In this document: positions 44,552 to 52,059 of the stretch, piece by piece
Layout: each line of letters begins with the position of its first letter
Position numbering within the stretch: position 1 is the first letter of the stretch
Assembly (NCBI RefSeq): GCF_017304635.1
Contig: NZ_JAFKMA010000002.1
Location: forward strand, 186,001-250,000
Source of the DNA: Sphingomonas sp.
GTDB lineage: Bacteria; Pseudomonadota; Alphaproteobacteria; Sphingomonadales; Sphingomonadaceae
Length of the DNA: 64,000 bases
Direction: 5' to 3'
Made by a program: the position numbers and the translations under genes
Notes under the pieces: generated by a model
The model's input: the letters and a program-made list of their open reading frames with translations, nothing else
Told to the model about the DNA's origin: nothing
Databases searched by the model: none

Positions 44552-44632
44552 TTCTCCTGCGAAAGCAGGAGCCCAGGGTTACGGGCGGCGTCGCCTGCCG
44601 CTCTGGGTTCCTGCTTTCGCAGGAACACGGGT
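44552..44632. repeat. Palindromic intergenic repeat, family C copy 2
   Basis: Arms TTCTCCTGCGAAAGCAGGAG and TTCCTGCTTTCGCAGGAA with an inner CCCAGGGTTAC as in copy 1 (11626-11709). Confidence 0.85.
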
Positions 44633-44651
44633 AAAGGGAGCGTCGAGTCTT

Positions 44652-44760
44652 TCTCCCCACCCCGGCGGACGCCGGGGTCCAGTCGGGAGACGATCGTGAA
44701 ATGCGTTGCGCCTTGGTACCACCGCCATTCCGACTGGGCCCCGGCGTTCGCCGGGGAGGG
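44652..44760. repeat. Large palindromic intergenic repeat, family A copy 2
   Basis: Imperfect arms built on CCCCGGCGGACGCCGGGGTC and GGCCCCGGCGTTCGCCGGGG. The spacer segment GACGATCGTGAAATGCGTTG is nearly the same as in copy 1 (GACGATCGTGATATGCGTTG). It sits 19 bp after family C copy 2. Confidence 0.9.
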
Positions 44761-44999
44761 ACTATGGGGAAAGCTGGTCGGCGAAAGATAAATATGCTCC
44801 GCCGCAGCACGGAAAGCTGCTTGCGCGCACCCTCTATTCGCGACGTCCGGAAAACCCCCGGCCGACCCCGGCCAAGGCGAAAGAGAATCGTCGAAATCCC
44901 GGTGCATTACAAGTCTTGAAATGTCGGCCCGGGCGATTCACATTCCCCTCGTGTCCAACGCTGGGCACGGTGTTTCAACAAGCGAAAGGAGGTGATCCG

Positions 45000-45056
45000 A
45001 TGTCTCATGGTTCAGCAATGGGGTCGGTTCAGTTCGTTCGGGGGACGCGCCGCTAA
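45000..45056 (+). CDS. 18-codon mini-ORF behind an extended Shine-Dalgarno
   Basis: ATG at 45000, TAA at 45054-45056; peptide MSHGSAMGSVQFVRGTRR. The core GGAGG lies 7 nt upstream of the ATG and is part of the 13-nt match to the anti-SD. Basic C-terminus. Possibly a leader peptide or small effector. Confidence 0.6.
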   Translation: MSHGSAMGSVQFVRGTRR

Positions 45057-45223
45057 AAGTCCGCCGGATCGCCGCGGGAGGTATCCTCCTCCAAGCAACG
45101 CCGCGATCCACAGGAACGGGCAGCTCTGCTGCCCCGACCCGGATGGCGATTTCCGAAGGGAAATCGCAAGCGGTCCGCATGGTCCTCCGGGCTGGAGCTT
45201 CCGGCCGCTGACCATGTCAGGAG

Positions 45224-45266
45224 GTTGTCGGGGTGCCGAGAGGCCCCCGGCAGCCTCTTTTCATTT
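45224..45266 (+). terminator. Rho-independent terminator of the RNA unit
   Basis: GTTGTCGGGG / CCCCGGCAGC, a 10-bp stem (with G-U pairs), followed by CTCTTTTCATTT. Confidence 0.75.
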
Positions 45267-45328
45267 CGGGCGGCGCCTTTAATTCCCGGGCCTTTTTAAT
45301 TTTCGGGCGATGCGCCAATAGCCGCCGC

Positions 45329-47083
45329 GTGCCCGACCTTCACATCCCGCATCGTGCTTTGACCCCGCTGGCATGGTTCCGCCGGCGGTTCCGCGTCAGC
45401 GAATTCTGGTTCATCGCGCTGGCGATCGTGGTCGGGGCGATGGCCGGGCTGGCGACGGTCGGCCTGGGGCTCGCCGCGCGCGGGTTGCAGCAGCTGGTGT
45501 TTGGCCTGCACGGCGAGCGGTTGAGCCTGGCCGTCAAGCTGAGCCCGGTCGAGCTCGCCATGCTGCCCGTGGGTGGGCTCGTGCTCGCCGGCTTCTCGCT
45601 GCTGGTCCGGTCGCGCCGGCGGACGTTCGTCGACGCGGTGGAGGCCAATGCGCTGCACGGCGGCCGCATGTCGATGACCGACAGCCTCATCATCGGCGCG
45701 CAGAACGCCATCTCCAACGGGTTCGGCGCGTCGGTCGGGCTGGAGGCGGGCTATGCGCAGCTCGGCGGGGCGGCGGGGTCGGTCGTCGGGCTGGCGCTCG
45801 GCACGCGGCGCGGCGACCTGCGCACCTTGGTCGGGGCGGGATCGGGCGCGGCCGTCGCGGCGGCGTTCGGCGCGCCGCTGGCAGGTGCGTTCTACGCGTT
45901 CGAGATCGTGCTGGGCGCGTACACGCCCGCGGCGATCGCGCCGGTCGTGGCGGCGTCATTGGCCGGGGCTTTGGTCGCGCACCTGATGGGCATGCCGCCA
46001 TACGCGATCGAAGCGGTCAATTCGGCGCTCGCGGTGCCGGGCGATCATTACGTGCTCTACAGCCTGCTGGGCGCGGTCTGCGCGATGATCGCGATCGCGC
46101 TGATGCGGACGGTGACCGCGGTCGAGGCGGGGACGCGGCGGCTCGGCCTGCCGGTCTGGGCGCGGCCGGCGGTCGGCGGCCTGCTGCTGGTGCCGATGGC
46201 GGCGTGGTCGCCGCAGGTGCTGTCCGGGGGGCATGGCGCGCTGGGGAGCGATCTCGCGATCACCACGTCGCTCAGCTTCCTGGCGCTGATCCTGGTGGGC
46301 AAGTCGCTGGCGTCCGCGATCACGATCGGGTTCGGGTTTCGCGGCGGGCTGTTTTTCGCGTCGCTGTTCATCGGGACGCTGACCGGGCATTTGTTCGCCG
46401 GCGTGGTGGCGCAGATCGCGGGGTACCAGATCCTGCCGTCGGGCGACGCGGCGCTGGTCGGGATGGCGGCGATGGCCGTCGCGGTGATCGGCGCGCCGCT
46501 GACGATGGCGATGCTGGTGTTCGAGACGACCGAGAGCTTCCTGCTGACTGGCGCGGTGCTGGCGGCGTCGTTGATCGCGTCGACCATCGTGCGCGAAGGG
46601 TTCGGCTACAGCTTCTCGACCTGGCGGCTGCACTTGCGCGGTGAAACGATCAAGAGCGCGCGCGATGTCGGCTGGGTGCGGTTGCTGACCGCCGGGCGGA
46701 TGATGCGGCGCGAGGTCAATGCGATCGCCGCGTCGGCCAGCGTCGCGGAGTTCTGCCGCCGCTTTCCGCTGGGCGCGGTCAGCCGCGTAGTGCTGACCGA
46801 CGACGGCGGCGACTATGCCGGGATCGTCGCGCCGGCGATCGTCTATGCGGAAGGACTGGCGGCCGATGCGACGATCGGCGAGCTCGCACGCGCGCCGCTG
46901 TCCCCGCTCGCGCCCGACGCCAATATCGTCGAGGTGATGGAGACGTTCGACAGCGTCCAGGCGGACGAGCTGGCCGTGGTCGGCCCCGACGGCGCGGTGA
47001 TCGGCACCCTGTCGGAAAAGTTCGTGCGCAAACGCTATGCCGAGGAACTCGAAAAGGCGCAGCGCGACCTGTTCGGGGAATAG
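45329..47083 (+). CDS. ClC-type chloride channel/transporter with CBS domains
   Basis: A 584-aa membrane protein. The ClC core (residues 20-430) shows GFGASVGLEAGYAQLGG in place of the common GREGP loop, GSGAAVAAAFGAPLAGAFYAFE, and GFGFRGGLFFASLFIG for the C-terminal selectivity loop. The last 130 residues contain two CBS domains (IVEVMETFDSVQADELAVVGPDGAVIG), which could bind adenine nucleotides. The GTG at 45329 gives the normal N-terminus; upstream codons run into the RNA terminator. Confidence 0.9.
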   Translation: MPDLHIPHRALTPLAWFRRRFRVSEFWFIALAIVVGAMAGLATVGLGLAARGLQQLVFGLHGERLSLAVKLSPVELAMLPVGGLVLAGFSLLVRSRRRTFVDAVEANALHGGRMSMTDSLIIGAQNAISNGFGASVGLEAGYAQLGGAAGSVVGLALGTRRGDLRTLVGAGSGAAVAAAFGAPLAGAFYAFEIVLGAYTPAAIAPVVAASLAGALVAHLMGMPPYAIEAVNSALAVPGDHYVLYSLLGAVCAMIAIALMRTVTAVEAGTRRLGLPVWARPAVGGLLLVPMAAWSPQVLSGGHGALGSDLAITTSLSFLALILVGKSLASAITIGFGFRGGLFFASLFIGTLTGHLFAGVVAQIAGYQILPSGDAALVGMAAMAVAVIGAPLTMAMLVFETTESFLLTGAVLAASLIASTIVREGFGYSFSTWRLHLRGETIKSARDVGWVRLLTAGRMMRREVNAIAASASVAEFCRRFPLGAVSRVVLTDDGGDYAGIVAPAIVYAEGLAADATIGELARAPLSPLAPDANIVEVMETFDSVQADELAVVGPDGAVIGTLSEKFVRKRYAEELEKAQRDLFGE

Positions 47084-47090
47084 CGCCGGG

Positions 47091-47483
47091 CTAGCGGCGG
47101 AACCGCCGCGCCAGCGACGCCTGCCACACGATCAGCAGTGGCACGACGCCGAGCTCCATCGCGAAACCGAAGACGTGGCCGGCGCTCGGCGGCCCTACCG
47201 CGATCAGCGAGACCAGCCGTGCGAGACCGCCGCACACCACCAGCGCGCCGAGCAGGCGGAAGCGCGGACCCTTGCGCTCGATCCCCGGCACGCACGTCGC
47301 GAACGCCACGCCGACCGCGAAGAAGATGCCCGAAATGTAGCGGAAATGGCTGTCGAGATCGACCGGCACGTCGTGCGGATGGCCGAGGAAATGCGGCCCG
47401 CGCAGGATGCTTTCCCCGCCGATCGTCAGCGGCACCAGGCACGCGATCGCGACGACGACCTGCAACAGGCGTTTCTCGATCAC
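47091..47483 (-). CDS. DUF4345 domain membrane protein
   Basis: A 130-aa membrane protein with about four helices, matching DUF4345 (LDSHFRYISGIFFAVGVAFA, LLGALVVCGGLARLVSL). The GTG start at 47483 overlaps the stop of the DUF2721 gene (GTGA). No function known for the family. Confidence 0.85.
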   Translation of the reverse strand: MIEKRLLQVVVAIACLVPLTIGGESILRGPHFLGHPHDVPVDLDSHFRYISGIFFAVGVAFATCVPGIERKGPRFRLLGALVVCGGLARLVSLIAVGPPSAGHVFGFAMELGVVPLLIVWQASLARRFRR

Positions 47484-47938
47484 CGGCGGTCCTGCTCGAG
47501 CAGTTCGGCGCGGACGTGGATCGCGTGGATCGAAGTGCGCACCTCGACGATGAAGCTGATGAGCGCCGCGATCAGCAGCGTCATCGCCAGGATGAACGCG
47601 ACCGCGACGGTCGGTCCGATATGGAGCGCGGCGAGCTCGGCGATGAACAGCATCGCGACGACCAGGCAGGTCATCACCGCGCTCGACACCGCCATCAGCA
47701 GGGCGGCGTTGATGATCGAGATGCGGCGGTCGAGCAGCCGCAATTCCCAGACGTGGCGGTCATGCTCCGGCCCGGTCGAGCGCGGATGCAGCGCCTCCAG
47801 CGCGCGGGCGCGATCGATCACGCGCGACAGCCGCCCGGCGAGCACGTTGATGAGCGCGCCGATGCCGGTCAGCATGAACACCGGCGCCAGCGACAGCTGG
47901 ATGGTCTGGGCGATGGTCGAGACGGCGTTGACTTCCAT
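47480..47938 (-). CDS. DUF2721 domain membrane protein
   Basis: A 152-aa protein with three membrane helices matching DUF2721 (TIQLSLAPVFMLTGIGALINVLAGRLSRVIDRAR at the start and a long central loop RSTGPEHDRHVWELRLL). Function unknown. It overlaps the DUF4345 gene by 4 nt, so both are made together. Confidence 0.85.
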   Translation of the reverse strand: MEVNAVSTIAQTIQLSLAPVFMLTGIGALINVLAGRLSRVIDRARALEALHPRSTGPEHDRHVWELRLLDRRISIINAALLMAVSSAVMTCLVVAMLFIAELAALHIGPTVAVAFILAMTLLIAALISFIVEVRTSIHAIHVRAELLEQDRR

Positions 47939-48075
47939 GGGGCGCCACCATGGCGTCGCCCGCGCGATTAGGGAAGCGGGAGGAGTGGGGGTGGGCTCGA
48001 ATGAGCGGTCGCGACGGTCGAACGAACGGCCGGTGGGCGAGAGAACGCGAAGATGGCGTTCCCCGTCTTTTTTGT

Positions 48076-48180
48076 CTCCCCGGCGAAGGCCGGGGTCCAG
48101 TCGCGAGACGCCGATCGGTGAGCGTATCGAGTCGTCACATCTGCCTTCCCGACTGGGCCCCGGCTTTCGCCGGGGTGGGA
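48076..48180. repeat. Large palindromic intergenic repeat, family A copy 3
   Basis: Arms CCCCGGCGAAGGCCGGGGTC and GGCCCCGGCTTTCGCCGGGG. The interior differs from copies 1 and 2. Confidence 0.9.
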
Positions 48181-48321
48181 ATGAAGGGGAGGGGGACGCT
48201 CGCCACCGCCGTTGCCTGGCATGCTTGGGAGGATGCAGCGAGCAGGAGCCGCTCCGGATCATCGCCACTGCGCACCCGACCGACACACCGCTTGGTAACG
48301 CCTGTCGGATAGAGCGGCGGT

Positions 48322-49410
48322 ATGAACAAGCCGATGGCCCTGACCGATTTCACCCGCCTGCCGCCGGTGGCGCGCGCGGCGGCGTTCGACGGGTTGCCGG
48401 CGCTGATCGATCCGGTCGCGGAAAACGGTCCGGCGAGCCACGCTTTCCTGCGCCGGCAATGGTTTGCGGCGGCGACGGCGGCCTACGGCCAGCGCGCACG
48501 GACATTGATCGTCGAACATTTCGGCGAGCCGGTGATCGCGCTGCCGTTCGCGCCGTTCGGGCCGACGCCGCTGCGGCTGGCGGCGGTACCCGGTTGTTAC
48601 TGGCCGTTTCGCGGCTTCCCGGCGGCGACGATCGCCGACGACCGTGCGTTCGACGTGCTTGCCGACGCGCTGGCGCACGAAGTCAACGGCTTGCGGATCG
48701 GCCCGGTTTATGACGGCGATCCGGCGGCGAGCGCGCTGATCGCGGCCGCGCGGCGGCGGGGCTGGGTCGCGATCGACCGCTTCGTCGCGGACAGCTTCCT
48801 GCTCGACATGGCGGCGGCGCGGACCGAGGGGCCGTTCCCGCGCGCCTCGACGCTGAAGAAGAACCGCTTCCACGAAAAGCATCTGGCGACGCACGGCGCG
48901 CTCGACTGGCGTTTTCTCACCGGCGCGGAGCTGGCGGAGGGCGGGTTCGACGCGATGGCGAGAATCGAGGAAAAGAGCTGGATCGCCGCGCGCACCGACG
49001 GTCGCGATGCCAAGTTCACGCGGACCGGACATGGCGCGTTCTGGCGGCAGGCGGCAACCGATCCGGTGATCGCGGCCCAGCTTTGGGCGGCGGTGCTGAC
49101 GATCGATGGCGAACCTGCGGCCTTCTCGTTCGACATCAATTGCGGCGCGGTGAAATACGCGATCGCCAACAGCTACGACCCGCGCGTCGCCAAGCATTCG
49201 CCCGGCAAATTGCTCTATTATCGCAACCTCGTCCGGGCGCAGGACGACGGCATCGCGACGGTCGATTGGGGCGCGGGCGACAGCGGCTACAAGCAGGTCA
49301 TCGGCGCGGAGAAGGGGCCGGCGATCCGCGACTGGCTGTTGCTGCGCCCGGGCATGGCGGCGCTGGCGGGGCGGATGCTACGGGGCGTGTGGCGGCGGTC
49401 GGGGCAGTAG
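48322..49410 (+). CDS. BioF2-like GNAT-fold acyltransferase (FemAB-related)
   Basis: A 362-aa protein with two GNAT-like lobes typical of the BioF2-like/CelD group. The second lobe contains RIEEKSWIAARTDG and the conserved end TVDWGAGDSGYKQVIGA, and it has AAFSFDINCGAVKYAIANSYDP for the acyl-CoA pocket. Such proteins are linked to cell-envelope or polysaccharide modification. The start at 48322 (MNKPMAL) could instead be the ATG at 48334. Confidence 0.82.
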   Translation: MNKPMALTDFTRLPPVARAAAFDGLPALIDPVAENGPASHAFLRRQWFAAATAAYGQRARTLIVEHFGEPVIALPFAPFGPTPLRLAAVPGCYWPFRGFPAATIADDRAFDVLADALAHEVNGLRIGPVYDGDPAASALIAAARRRGWVAIDRFVADSFLLDMAAARTEGPFPRASTLKKNRFHEKHLATHGALDWRFLTGAELAEGGFDAMARIEEKSWIAARTDGRDAKFTRTGHGAFWRQAATDPVIAAQLWAAVLTIDGEPAAFSFDINCGAVKYAIANSYDPRVAKHSPGKLLYYRNLVRAQDDGIATVDWGAGDSGYKQVIGAEKGPAIRDWLLLRPGMAALAGRMLRGVWRRSGQ

Positions 49411-49443
49411 CGCGGGGTTATTAACGGTTCGCGGGACTCACCG

Positions 49444-50265
49444 TCAGGTGTCGGCGTCCCACGTCACCGCAAAGCCTTCGTTCGCCGCGCCGTCGATCAT
49501 CGCCTTGACCGCGCGCGCGAGGGTCTCGGGGGATAGCTCGTCCGCCCCTTCGAGGCGGAACGTCACCGACCGTGCATCGGCGTCGGCGATCGCGAGGCTG
49601 AGGGGTTCGGCGGGTTCGCTCGCGGGCTCCGCCGCCGGTACGCCGACCCCATCGAGCATCCGCATCACCTCGTCCGGGGGATAAGGCGGCTGGCCGTCGC
49701 CTGCCCGCGCCTGTTGCGCGCGCGCGACCTGCCGAGCGGTCGCCAGAAGGACCGGCGCAATCGGGCTCGCCAGCCGCTCGGCCAGCGCGGTCGCCGAATC
49801 GGGCGGGACCGTGCCGGCGAACGCCGCGGTGACGTCCGCCGGCAACACCGCCGCCAGCGCCAGCGCCGCCGCCCCGTCATCGTCGACCAGCTCGACCTCG
49901 ACCAGCAGCCGCAAATCGGGATCGTCCTCGCGCAGCTGGCGGATCGCGGCGAACGTTTCCGCGCCGTCGATCGCCTCATACTCGAACAGCTCGTCGTCGA
50001 ACACCGGCCGCACCGTCACTGCGCCGCGCTGGCCGTCGCGCAGGATCGCATCGCACGCCGCGCGGGTCGGCGGCACGCGGCCGAGTTGCGGCCACAGTCG
50101 GACGCGCGCCGGGTCGACATCGAACGCGGTCGTCGGCCCGGCGACGGTTTCCGTAGCGTCAATCGGTGCCGTCGCCGGCACGGGCTTGATCGTGTCGACC
50201 TCGGCGGTACGTTCGGCGCGGCGCAGCAGGCTGGCGAAGCTCGGCTTTGAACGGCGCGCGATCAT
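49444..50265 (-). CDS. Hypothetical protein, weak ParB/RepB-like N-terminal region
   Basis: A 273-aa soluble protein. The segment FDVDPARVRLWPQLGRV and the following IAAIRQLREDD-like stretch resemble the start of ParB/RepB partition proteins in memory, but no HTH domain follows and the C-terminal third (DARSVTFRLEGADELSPETLARAV) is unlike them. The gene is in the stretch next to mucR and shares an FNR-type site in the intergenic region. Function unknown. Confidence 0.55.
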   Translation of the reverse strand: MIARRSKPSFASLLRRAERTAEVDTIKPVPATAPIDATETVAGPTTAFDVDPARVRLWPQLGRVPPTRAACDAILRDGQRGAVTVRPVFDDELFEYEAIDGAETFAAIRQLREDDPDLRLLVEVELVDDDGAAALALAAVLPADVTAAFAGTVPPDSATALAERLASPIAPVLLATARQVARAQQARAGDGQPPYPPDEVMRMLDGVGVPAAEPASEPAEPLSLAIADADARSVTFRLEGADELSPETLARAVKAMIDGAANEGFAVTWDADT

Positions 50266-50369
50266 GCCCGCGACGATACCCGACATTCGGATGCGGGAAC
50301 AGCCAAATACCGTTTCGCGCAACCAACGACCGCGCCATTAGTCGCCGCCAAGAACATAGACAATTGAGA

Positions 50370-50383
50370 TTGATTTGCATCAA
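50370..50383. promoter_or_regulatory. FNR/FixK-type palindrome in a divergent promoter region
   Basis: TTGAT-TTGC-ATCAA, a perfect match to the TTGAT-N4-ATCAA site of FNR/FixK/Anr regulators. It lies 147 bp before the mucR start and 105 bp before the start of the hypothetical gene on the other strand. Confidence 0.6.
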
Positions 50384-50529
50384 GGCGCAAGGGCTGGCGC
50401 ATATCGGGTAGCGGGAAGTGTTCGACTTGCGACAATAAACATACTCCAAAATCGATTTTTCGGTGCGATAGTGATTGACGCGGCACTTGAATGGCGCTTT
50501 GGCGGATGAGCATTTCTGGGGAGTGCATC

Positions 50530-50973
50530 ATGACCGACAATATTTCCGAACTAAGTCCTGTTGAAATCGCCGCCGAGTTGACTGCCGCTTGGCTGGCCAA
50601 TCCGAATACCCGCGCGACCGCCGAAGATGCACTGGCATTCTTCGCTTCGATGCGCGGTGCGATCGAGCCGACTGCTGCGACCATGGGCACCGAAGACGGC
50701 GAACCGACCGCGCACGAACCGGCCGTCAGCGTCCGCAAGTCGCTGGCGTCGCGCGACCACATCGTCAGCCTGATCGACGGCAAGCCGTACCGCACGCTGC
50801 GCCGGCATTTGTCGACCCACGGCCTGACGCCCGAGCAGTATCGCGAGCGCTACAATCTGAAGTCGGACTATCCGATGGTCGCGCCGACCTATAGCGAGCA
50901 GCGCCGCGACATGGCGAAGAAGATCGGCCTCGGCCGCAAGCCCGGCCAGAAGCGCCCGGCGCGCGAGAAGTAA
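50530..50973 (+). CDS. MucR/Ros-type transcriptional regulator without the zinc Cys
   Basis: A 147-aa regulator. The C-terminal half has the Ros/MucR pattern (IDGKPYRTLRRHLSTHGLTPEQYRERYNL, then SDYPMVAPTYSEQRRDMAKKIGLGRK). The first zinc ligand, normally Cys in I-x-C-L-E-D-G-K, is Ser80 here, while Asp83, His93 and His97 remain. Members lacking the Cys are known in the family, so it may fold without zinc. MucR proteins repress many genes including exopolysaccharide and motility genes. A terminator follows. Confidence 0.88.
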   Translation: MTDNISELSPVEIAAELTAAWLANPNTRATAEDALAFFASMRGAIEPTAATMGTEDGEPTAHEPAVSVRKSLASRDHIVSLIDGKPYRTLRRHLSTHGLTPEQYRERYNLKSDYPMVAPTYSEQRRDMAKKIGLGRKPGQKRPAREK

Positions 50974-50991
50974 GGCCCGATCTTACTCCGG

Positions 50992-51025
50992 ACGGCCCGG
51001 CCGCGCACCCGCGCGGGCGGGCCGT
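50992..51025 (+). terminator. Rho-independent terminator after mucR-like gene
   Basis: ACGGCCCGGCCGCG / CCGCGCGGGCGGGCCGT (with short bulge) followed by TCTGCGTTT. Confidence 0.7.
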
Positions 51026-51146
51026 TCTGCGTTTGGGGCGTGCGCGATCGGCGGATTCGCGAGAATGGACCGATCACCCGTCGCTTCGGTGTTGTATTCG
51101 AGCGCAACACCTGATTAGGAAGCGGGGAGAGATCGGGGACGCGACG

Positions 51147-52058
51147 ATGGATGCTTTGCGGCTGGACGGGGTGGTCAAGCGCTTCGGCGAATTGACGGCG
51201 GTCGACGACCTCAGCTTCGCGGTCGCGCCGGGCGAGGTGTTCGGCTTCCTGGGCGGGAACGGCGCCGGCAAGACGACCTCGCTGCGGATGGTGCTCGACA
51301 TCCTGCGTCCCGACGCCGGCAGCATCTCCGTCCTCGGCCGCGCGCCGGGACGCGCGAACAGCGCCGGGCTGGGCTTCCTGCCCGAAGAGCGCGGGCTGTA
51401 TCGGTCGATGACCGCGATCGAGACGATCGTTTATTTCGGCCGGCTGAAGGGGATGACCGCGACGGCGGCGCGTGCCGAGGGCGATACGCTGCTCGACCGG
51501 TTCGGGCTCGGCGGGTTCGCCAAGACGTCGGTCGACAAATTGTCGAAGGGCATGGCGCAGAAGGTCCAGCTGGCGACCGCCGTCGTCAACCGGCCGCGCT
51601 TGCTGATCCTCGACGAACCGTTCTCCGGGCTCGATCCGGTCAACCAGGGCCTGCTCGAGGACGAGATCGTGCGCGCGGCGAAGGACGGCGCGGCGGTCGT
51701 GTTCTCGACGCACGTGATGCAGCATGCCGAGCGGCTGTGCGACCGGTTGCTGCTGCTCGCGCGCGGGCGCAAATTGTTCGAGGGCACGCAGGAAGCGGCG
51801 CGCGCGACCCTGCCGGCGCGCCTGTTGCTCGAGGCCAAGGCGTCGCCCACGGCGTTGCCCGGCGTCGCGGAAGCGCGCCAGACCGGGACGGCGGGCGCGT
51901 GGCAGGAATGGGAGGTCGGCCTGACCCCCGGGGCCGACCCCGGCGACCTGCTCGACCATTGCACCGCGACCGGGTTCGCGCTCCATCGCTTCGAGCAGCA
52001 GCGGCCGAGCCTGCACGAAGTCTTCCTGCACATCGTCGGCGGCGCGGAGGGGCGTTAA
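51147..52058 (+). CDS. ABC transporter ATP-binding protein (NatA-like)
   Basis: A 303-aa ABC ATPase. Walker A GGNGAGKT is at 36-43, the signature LSKGMAQK, Walker B LLILDEPFSGLD follows, and the C-terminal 70 residues form an accessory domain (HRFEQQRPSLHEVFLHIVGG) typical of NatA. It pairs with the permease that starts 2 nt downstream, forming a transporter of the sodium-efflux or drug-export type. The ATG at 51147 is chosen by domain position. Confidence 0.93.
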   Translation: MDALRLDGVVKRFGELTAVDDLSFAVAPGEVFGFLGGNGAGKTTSLRMVLDILRPDAGSISVLGRAPGRANSAGLGFLPEERGLYRSMTAIETIVYFGRLKGMTATAARAEGDTLLDRFGLGGFAKTSVDKLSKGMAQKVQLATAVVNRPRLLILDEPFSGLDPVNQGLLEDEIVRAAKDGAAVVFSTHVMQHAERLCDRLLLLARGRKLFEGTQEAARATLPARLLLEAKASPTALPGVAEARQTGTAGAWQEWEVGLTPGADPGDLLDHCTATGFALHRFEQQRPSLHEVFLHIVGGAEGR

Positions 52059-52059
52059 C

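Larger units (their letters stand above)
44986..45266 (+). ncRNA. Candidate structured RNA with a mini-ORF (unassigned family)
   Basis: A 281-nt stretch between repeat A2 and the ClC gene. It begins with AAGGAGGTGATCC (44986-44998), a 13-nt exact complement of the 16S rRNA 3' end, and an 18-codon ORF (45000-45056). Then come hairpins GCGATTTCC-GAAG-GGAAATCGC, GGGCAG-CTC-TGCTGCCC and CATGGTC...GACCATG, and a terminator at 45224-45266. CCTCCTCC (45085-45092) could pair with AAGGAGG at the ribosome binding site. I could not assign it to a known RNA family from memory. The 5' end and promoter are unknown. Confidence 0.55.
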
